From Lunularia cruciata (Eukaryota > Streptophyta > Marchantiopsida > Lunulariales > Lunulariaceae): a stretch of 64,000 bases of DNA. This document shows positions 56,695 through 64,000 of the stretch, one piece after another (the stretch's first letter is position 1; every line of letters starts with the position of its first letter). The notes beneath the pieces are model-generated. The model did not search any database. It saw nothing but the letters and a program-made list of their open reading frames with translations, and was not told the origin of the DNA. The stretch lies in the NCBI GenBank assembly GCA_948567375.1, contig OX419755.1, positions 5,399,001-5,463,000 on the forward strand, given 5' to 3'. Position numbers and translations under genes: made by a program.

Positions 56695-58230
56695 ATGGAG
56701 TTTTTTGGGGATTCCAGAAGAGTTAACCTTGCAATATGCAATGAGTTTACTTGGAGTGGTGCTCGATATCAGCCTGTATCTTAGGTCCCAATGAAGGAGG
56801 AGATTGACTCTAAGTTGGAGTTTGACACATGAGTTGATTCAATTGAGAGTGCACTTAGTGTCTCCACACCGGGACATGGACAAGATTTATGGGGCCTCCA
56901 AAAGCCCTAGGCGTTACTCTGGTACAATGTGTACCATTGAGTTGGATGACTTCATCCAAGAGTTTGATAGTTGGTGTGATCTACAGTAGATGCGGAACAT
57001 GACTTTGTTTACACCCTTCATGGCATGGAAGGGGTTGTTTCAGCACTTGGAAGATCCGCCAATGGACGACTACCATGAGTTCAGGAGAGCTTATTTGGAG
57101 GAGATTGAGTTATGGAGACAATATTGGTCTCCAAACTATATCTCTATCACTTCAGGCTTGGTTGTCAGGAGTAGATCGGTTGTACCTACGGTTCTAGCTC
57201 AATTAGTGTTGGTGGAGCTAGTGGAGGTGCACTAACTAGAGATAGTGTTACCACAAGTGGAGGTACCACTGCAAGAGGTGGTGTGGTATTAGGGCTTAAC
57301 CCCATGGTGGACTTCTTCTAGTGTTTGAGGCAGAACTACCAAGGAGTGCAGACTGACAAGTTGAGGAGCTTGCAAGAGTTCCAACAGAAGGCTAAAGAGA
57401 GAGCCTATGCAATGCATACACTTGCATGAGGCAGTTGATCAGTTTCACTCAATGAGTTATTGAGGCCCAAGCAGTCCAATTGGTATGGTATATTGGATAA
57501 GGAGTTGCAACGTTGAGTTTGTGATGTTATGTTGTTACATGCTACTTTGCCTACTTTGGTAGTGGTCTTTGGTTTGACTGAGCATATTGCTCAACATGGT
57601 GGAGGAGAGGGTGGTGACATCTAGATTTGGTAGGGAGAGACCTCATCCACAACTGTGACTTCTTGTAGAGTGTAGTAGAGTGTACCAAGCCTAGTTGGTT
57701 TTTGAGGACAGGGTGGACAGCCCTGATCTTATGGAGTGAGTGGAGGGCCTAGTGGAGCTAAACCTTTACCTTCCTTTTCAGGTCAACAACAACAAATGAG
57801 TGGTAGTGTTGCTTGTTGGACTTGTGGTGGACCTCACCATAGGAGAGAGTGTACTCAGGGCAGCGGACCTAATACCTCTAGTGCATCATAGCCAGCATAG
57901 AGGTAATGTAAGCATTGCCACAGATTTGGTCGCACTAGTGATTGGTGCTTTGACCTACACCCAGAGTTATGGAGTGGTAGGGCTACTATGGCAGGTAGTA
58001 GAGGAGCTCTAGTTCATGATGGACGAGGTGGTAGTGGTGGTGGTAGAGGATCTACACCTAGTAGAGGTGTATTACATGCCCTTACTTTTGATACAACTAT
58101 GGCAACTTGGATTGAGCATTTGGAGCAGAGATTGGCTAGTACAGCCATTGCTCAGAGGAGATCAGATTTGGGTGCTGAGGCTTCCACCTCATATGTTGGT
58201 GATAGAGATGCTTTGGACCTCATGTAGGAG
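56695..58230 (+). pseudogene. gag of copy B
   Basis: The proposed start is ATG 56695, with a frameshift before about 56800. The capsid part reads in one frame from about 56870 to 57230 with a single TAG at 56987. Zinc knuckles are at 57814-57852 and 57907-57948; the second has its last Cys kept. Further stops follow. Confidence 0.75.
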
Positions 58231-59330
58231 TAGCACAGGTGGATACATATGCAACAATGACTAGGAGTGCGGTATGTGCTCTAGAGCCTAGAGGAGCACC
58301 AGTGGAGTTGGACCCACAAAGAGGAGAGGTTGGGAGATAGGTCAGACTTCCCTAGTCTTGCATGCTATTTGAGGCATTGTAGACAACATCCATGGCTCCT
58401 AGACGTCCCAGTGCAGGTGTGGTAGGTGGTGATGGGATGCATGATGGACTACCTACTAGTCAACTACTTGCTACTACACAGATTGAGTCAAGCACGATGT
58501 TAGGAGCGGCTCAGCTGATTATGTAGTGCCCTTTGTTTTCAGCCAGTGACATGTTTACATTGGGAGTTGACCTAGCTTGAGTGTTCTGGTTGGCTGCCAT
58601 GCTTTGTGAGAGTAGGGATGATGCAGTTCCTACTACTAGAGCAGAGGTGGTTGATAGTGGAGCTAACTTGGTTGAGGAGCATGGGATCCGTTCAACAACC
58701 AATGGTTTATGGTAGGCAACAATTGCTAGACTAGAGGATTTGCCAACTAGACCAGTCTTTGGGAGAGTGCGGTTCACACTTGGTGTTGTCTTATTGGATA
58801 ACTAGAGGGGGATTTTCTGCTTGGTGGGACCTTCAAGGAAGGTCTATACACCACAAAAAGTCTTGTTAGACTTTGGTGCGCAACCCCTTATGTTGGGGAA
58901 AGCTACAATAGTCAATCTGGAGTTACGGAATGGTGTCCATTTCAGATCCAAACATCTCTAGGTGGTGGTTCAACATAATACATCACACGTGGGGAGCTTG
59001 TTATCCAAGTTTAGCCTGGTCATCCAACTGATAGCTCAATGGTGAGAGCTCAGGCTATTATGACAATAGCTGAGTCATACGATGTGCTAGTTGGAGGAGC
59101 CTTGTTGTATCCCATGGGTTTCAGTATTGACTATTGGGAGGAGACAGCCTCCTATAGACCAGGTTGGTAGTCTGGTGAGGGACAAGTATGTTGCCTACCT
59201 GTACGCTTTAGTAGTGGCAGTCTTGGCTCACTACAATCCGGAACCATGGCAACATCAGTTTCAACTTTCAGTAGTGCAGTTACTTGGCCTCGTGATTTAT
59301 TGGAGGGGAATGCCTATGCAGAGGATACTC
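58231..59330 (+). pseudogene. Protease region of copy B
   Basis: It is collinear with copy A. The core reads LLDFGAQPLMLGKA, where the Ser of the D-S/T-G triad is Phe (Asp codon 58869). A short deletion near 58930 shifts the frame. Confidence 0.7.
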
Positions 59331-59544
59331 CAATACCATAGGAGATCACTCGGATTTGGAGTACAAGTGGGATTGTTGCATCCACCTTGAATATTCCATT
59401 ATGGAGCTTGAGGAGGCATTGCATCAGCATGTAGATCAGTTGGTGTAGCAAGCTTGGAGTGGAGCCTTTGTACTACCAAGAGATGAGCGTGAGGATGAGC
59501 CTCCATAGTCTATTACCTTGACAACTATGGATACCACACTCATT

Positions 59545-60530
59545 GCTTGGCAGTATCCAATAAAGGGAGTATGTCTATTGGAGTTGTTTGATGGGATTAG
59601 CACCGAACTAGTTGTGGTCTTATAGGCGGGTATACGAGTACAGAGGTACTTGTATGTGGAGAGATATGAGACTGCTAGGCGAGTCTCTCTACATCATGTG
59701 GCACACTTGGCCTACCGGTATCCTAAGTTATTATCAATGTCAGTAGTCAGAGGTTACCAAAAGGCCCTATCAGCAAACATTTCCTTACTAGGGACGCATG
59801 ATTTGGAGAGACATGGGCTTATTCACTTGGTGATTTTTGGATGGCCATGTTAGGGACATACACATGTTGGCCAAGGTTTGGGTCTTCACAATCCTTGTTC
59901 TGGTGTGTTTTGGGAGATGTTATGGATATTACAACATCTCCATGTTCATTAGTTTGTTTCTCCAACTTACCTTTTGGAGAACATTCCTCTGATGGGTGAT
60001 TCTTGCACCAGAGTGGTAGTGAGTACACATTAGGTCCATTCTTGGATGGGACCTGTTGTATTGTTGGATGCAGCTAGAGTGGGATCACGGGTTCATCGTC
60101 TTTGTCTTTGGTGGACAAACCTCTTACCCAAAGAGGTTCTATTGCATACATATGATGGGATTCAACGACTAGACCACATCCTTGTTGATGGCATCTTGGA
60201 TGTGGGGCGTCAACCTCAAATGGTGGTAGTGGCTAATAGGTCACCTATGGTAATGGTAAACCTAGTTGGATAGCCTAGAGTCGCTTTTCCCACACTTATG
60301 AGTTTCCCATGCTCTCATGCTTTTGAGAAGGAGGACTTGGACTTGTTTGGGACTCACAATTATAGCAATTGGTGGAGCCCAACGCCGATGAGAGAGAGAA
60401 GGCAATTTGCACCGGTATTACTGCTATTCTAGTAGTATCAGAGGCATCCAAGCATCAAGTGTTAGGTCAAGCTATGGACTTGAACTGTTTGACCTGGATT
60501 GTGAGCCTTGGTTGGCAGAGCAACGTAGGA
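59545..60530 (+). pseudogene. DNMT3-like cytosine methyltransferase domain in pol of copy B
   Basis: The frame is continuous from motif I to past motif VIII, interrupted only by stops. Motif I is LELFDGISTELVVVL at 59578-59622, close to the LFDG..TG of DNMT3. Motif IV is GWPC at 59839-59850, with the catalytic Cys codon TGT at 59848 present but followed by TAG, where copy A has CAG. Motif VI is LLENIP at about 59971-59988. Motif VIII is ARVGSRVHRLCLWWTNLLP at about 60073-60129. A shift near 60300-60400 precedes motifs IX and X (VLGQAMDLNCLTWIV-like at about 60460-60505). Copy B keeps the catalytic Cys that copy A lost, and A has fewer stops near motif X. Confidence 0.85.
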
Positions 60531-60849
60531 TGCGCTTGATAGGCATCACCACTCGAACACTTGTGAGCCCTATGCCTACCGAGACAATTTAGGCACATGC
60601 TAGGGGCAATGGACCGAGTAGACATGGTATTCTTGGGACACAACCAATAGCTATTAGGGAGAGTGGTCTACTTGGAGTCTGTTTAGGTGAGCGTGAGCTA
60701 CTTAGATTACACCTTTAGTCCACTTAGGATGCAGCTAGAGGACGTGTGGAGCTTGCAACCAGAGTGGAGTGAGCTTTTCACACAGAGGTTGGAACCTCTA
60801 ATGGTCGGGGGCATGACACTATGTTCCCAAGGGCCCAGTGTAGCAGCCA

Positions 60850-62021
60850 ATCAGTACATCTTCCACTCTTGCGACAATTACAAAGGATACTTGGGAGCCA
60901 AATCTTGGACCCAAGCTTATAGGAGAGGAAAGATAGAGAGTTTGGAGGTTCTTGAGGAGCTACATGAGTTATTTTGACTTTAGAATGAAGGATTTGGGTG
61001 CTCTAAAGGGACCTGGTATATGGATTGAGTTGACTAGCAATACACCAATTTTTTGACATCCTTATTTGATATAGTGATATGGAGAGGACATTGATTCAGA
61101 GCCGGAGTAGAGACCTTTTTGACATCCTTATTTGATATAGTGATATGGAGAGGACATTGATTCAGAGCCGGAGTAAAGACCTTTTTGAGGTTGGTTTGGT
61201 GGAGATCTCACATGGAGAGTATGCATCAGCAATAGTGATGCTGGCCAAGAAGGATATGCATAGCAGCTACACAAATAGGCAGATGTGTGGACATTACCAT
61301 CCTATCAACCGACAAACTAGGGCTAATCGGTATGTCATGCCTACACCGGAGGAGATTCTTGATGCGATTGGACATGCAAAGGTCTTTAGTACTTTGGATC
61401 TTTGAGCGGGATATCATCAGTTGCCAATCAAGGAGGAGGATAAGTCCAAGATAGCATTTTGGGCTATTGATCCTCACGGTAAGGATGTGTTATATCAGTG
61501 GAGGTTTTTACCATTTGGGGTTTAAGAATGCTCCTATTGAGTTCTAGAGGGTCATGGATAGGAACCTAGCTGGATTGGATTTTACTTGATGTTATATTGA
61601 TGACATTTTGGTCTATAACACTCCTATGGAGGAGCATGAGAGACAGTTGTTGGAGATGTTTGAGAGGTTGAGATATCATGGACTCAAATTACATATTGGG
61701 AAGTGTAGGTTCTTCCACAAGCAGGTTGAGTATTTGGGTCACACTATCTACCCCGGAGGTCTTGGTGTTCAGCAGACCAAGGTGGAGGCTATTGCACGTA
61801 TTCCTCGGCCTACGGATGTGAGCAGAGTGCAAGCATTCCTTGGGTTGGTGAACTTCTATTGCTGCTATGTTAGAGGATTTAGTGCCATTGCCAAGGCCTT
61901 GACAAAACTGACCAAGCTTACACATGAGTGGTGTTGGGGAGATGAGCAAGAGAGAGATTTTGTTGAGCTGAAGGAGAGGTTGACATCTGCTCCTATTTTG
62001 AGGAGACCAATCAGAGGATGA
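60850..62021 (+). pseudogene. Reverse transcriptase of copy B
   Basis: It is collinear with copy A, with the YIDD box at about 61593-61604 preceded by a stop. A 66-base tandem duplication (units starting at about 61055 and 61121) lies in the N-terminal part. The open part 61608-62021 covers the thumb and connection (CRFFHKQVEYLGH, QAFLGLVNFY). Confidence 0.85.
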
Positions 62022-62385
62022 CCATTTCAGGTTCATACTGATTGGAGTATGTTGGAGCTTGGAGTAGTGCTCATCCAACATGATGATGAGGGGAAGGAGT
62101 TTGTGGTAGCCTATGCTAGTCGCTCCAAAAATTTAGCGGAAGCAAAGTATAGTTCATATGAGGGGGAGTGCTTGGCAGTAGTTTGGGCAACAACACATTT
62201 CTGATGTTACCTATTTGGTAACCCCTTCACTCTCATCACTGATCATCAGCCACTGAAGTGGTTGATGGAGCCCAAAAAGCTTTTAAGGAAGCTTGCACAA
62301 TGGGCTCTGATTTTACATGAGTATGATTTCACGGTTGTTCACAGACCTGGAGTGGTGAACCGTGATGCTTCCATGGTTGAGTAGA
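62022..62385 (+). pseudogene. RNase H of copy B
   Basis: [28 protein letters not shown] and LITDHQPLKWL give the three acidic positions. Copy B keeps the TDH that is IDH in copy A. Confidence 0.8.
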
Positions 62386-62579
62386 AACCCATGTCCCAGC
62401 TAGTTGGATCAGACGAAGCACATTGGCATGGTGAGATAGATGAGGAGATGGTGCCAGGTTGGCATGCATTGGCCTTTCTATGTATATTTTTTGAGGCTTT
62501 GGTGGTATCTCTCTCAGCACATATAGGAGGAGTTATTGAGGTCATAAATCTAGAGAGTGAAGATATTGATATAGTTCAG

Positions 62580-63420
62580 CAAGACATTCATGGTGACGTC
62601 TTAGTGATAGATGATGGTGAGGTCTTAGACTATCTTTGCACTGGTCTTGTGGGTGGCACAGTTGGGGCCAAGGAGAGAGACCATGATTTTCAGCAAGCCA
62701 AACGGTTCAGAGTGGAAGGCAGACACCTTTTGCCTATATGGGAAGATGGTAGAGTGAGAGTAGTACCATTTCCATCTCAAAGACTATAGTTGGTCCATCA
62801 TGTTCATGAGGAGCTAGGACATTTTGGAGTAAAGCGTACATATAGCTTACTCTAGAGTCATTATTGGTGGTGCGGTATGTAGACCAAGGTACATCAGTTT
62901 GTTGCCATATGTGTGGTTTGTGACCCAGTTAGAGCATCATTCAATGCTCCTAAACCACAGTTACACCCATTACCTATCATGGGATTGGGTTACCGTTGGA
63001 GTTTGGACTTTGTTGGACCTTTACTGATGATTGTGAGACATCATTGGTATGTTTTGGTGATGGTGGAGCACTTCTCCAAGTGGATTGAGTTGGTGGCACT
63101 TCCTAACAAGTCTAGTGAAGGGACGGCTTACTTGTTCTGGGATCAAGTTCTTAGTCAGTTTGGTGCACCAATTGAGGTTTTGACTGATCAGGGTACAGAA
63201 TTCTTGGGGGAGTTTCAGGTCTTGTGTGACAAGGTTTTGATTGATCTGTGTACTACATCTTGAGATCACTCTGAGGCAGATGGCTTAGGAGAGAGAGTGG
63301 TTCAGACGGTGAAGAGAGGATTGCAAAAGTATGGTTTGCAAAGAGGCCACTTGGGAGATTGGGATCTCCAATTACCTTGGTTCGCCATGGGCTATCGATT
63401 CAGCTGGCAAGCCTTCTTAG
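62580..63420 (+). pseudogene. Integrase of copy B
   Basis: The HHCC part has the final C-x2-C intact (ICVVCD). The core has WSLDFVG and LTDQGTEF. A TGA at 63261 interrupts it before the Glu-bearing EADGLGERVVQ-like segment. Confidence 0.85.
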
Positions 63421-63539
63421 CATCATTTTCTCCTTAATTTCTACTCTATGGACAAGATCTTGATTTACCTGTAGCCATTCGTCAAGATGTTATTGTAGTC
63501 TTGGACTTGGATGATCCAGGTGTATGGGTGAGTGCATGT

Positions 63540-64000
63540 TCTCAACGGGTAGAGATCTTTTGGAAAGTGATGCCAATGGCTTTTGAGAAGTTGGCCATTG
63601 CTCAACATAGGGATACCTTACGTTATGCTACTATTTGAGGAGGAGGTTATAGACCCTCAATCCGTCAACTTCATCTAGGTGACTATGTATATCTATAGTA
63701 GACAACATCGATGACACTTGATGTTTTGACAAGCCGCACTATCTTGAGAGTGCAAGAGGTTTTGCCATCTGGAGTTCTTGTGTTAGAAGGACGTGATGGT
63801 GTTGTTTGGAAGGATCATGTGCACAATTGTGCGCCATGCTACCTCCCAAATATTGATGGTACTATGGACCCAAGCCTAGCACTTGTACATGCAGGCTTGA
63901 GGTGTATGTTATGTGGCTCTTCTGGTGGAGCTACTACTATGTTAGTGTGTGATAGTTGTTCGAGAGGATGGCATATGGCATGTATGACTCCTCCCCTCAC
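63540..64000 (+). pseudogene. Integrase tail and PHD finger of copy B (cut by window end)
   Basis: The tail holds LHLGDYVYL and LRVQEVLPSGVLVLEG. From 63902 the PHD finger has its first six ligands intact: CMLC, CDSC, and W-H-M-A-C, followed by MTPPL. The last C-x2-C lies beyond the window. This copy shows the finger without the frameshift seen in copy A. Confidence 0.8.

Larger units (their letters stand above)
54900..64000 (+). mobile_element. Ty3/gypsy copy B, same family, runs off the window
   Basis: It is collinear with copy A from LTR to PHD finger and truncated only by the window end. It is more often in frame than A within the methyltransferase but carries many stops. It gives the independent comparison that defines the family. 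Confidence 0.9.

Noticed and set aside
1..64000. CRISPR arrays, rRNA genes, prokaryotic operons
   Set aside because: No regular short repeats with unique spacers, no rRNA-like conserved stretches, and genes are intron-split, so the window is plant nuclear DNA.

Overview
The window looks like nuclear DNA of a land plant. The evidence is intron-split genes with plant-type relatives: an Integrator subunit 9 homologue whose segments align along its length with the plant protein, and a serine-rich protein with the plant SCLCAPT..GSFRCRLHR signature. Added to this are Ty3/gypsy, PIF/Harbinger and GA-rich repeat debris. I cannot name the species. A bryophyte, lycophyte or other non-angiosperm is an inference, based on a retroelement type that I do not associate with flowering plants.

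Layout. Positions 1 to about 21.6 kb are gene-bearing and comparatively GC-rich. They hold a CT-rich promoter and leader (about 3.4-4.0 kb), the serine-rich protein gene on + (4714-6750, four exons proposed), a weak two-exon candidate (11167-11535), a ten-exon INTS9 homologue on - (20818-14817) that I could phase exon by exon, and a divergent partial gene on + starting at 21223 with a transit-peptide-like N terminus. From about 22 kb to the end the window is AT-richer and consists of decayed mobile elements and repeats: a PIF/Harbinger transposase pseudogene (about 24.2-25.06 kb), a GA-rich higher-order tandem array (25.8-27.35 kb), other tandem duplications, and three copies of one Ty3/gypsy family. 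Copy A (31461-41364, +) is near complete. Copy C (53612-49283, -) is truncated at its 5' side and ends in tandem LTRs. Copy B (54900 to beyond 64000, +) runs off the window.

The outstanding object is this gypsy family. Between protease and reverse transcriptase, both A and B carry a cytosine-C5 DNA methyltransferase domain. Motifs I, IV, VI, VIII, IX and X are in canonical order and most resemble DNMT3-type enzymes, not DRM or chromomethylase. At the far C terminus, after integrase, where chromoviruses carry a chromodomain, the family carries a C4HC3 PHD finger. The element therefore combined a DNA-methylation writer and a probable histone-tail reader with gag, protease, RT, RNase H and integrase. 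All copies here are dead: they have frameshifts and many stops, often TAG where a sister copy has CAG or CAA, as expected for deamination of methylated CHG cytosines. Retrotransposon-encoded cytosine methyltransferases are, to my knowledge, reported from a charophyte alga and from dinoflagellates. A land-plant example with an added PHD finger would be notable.

Limits: exon structures come from reading splice signals, phase and remembered family similarity, with no alignment run. Element boundaries come from comparing the copies by eye.
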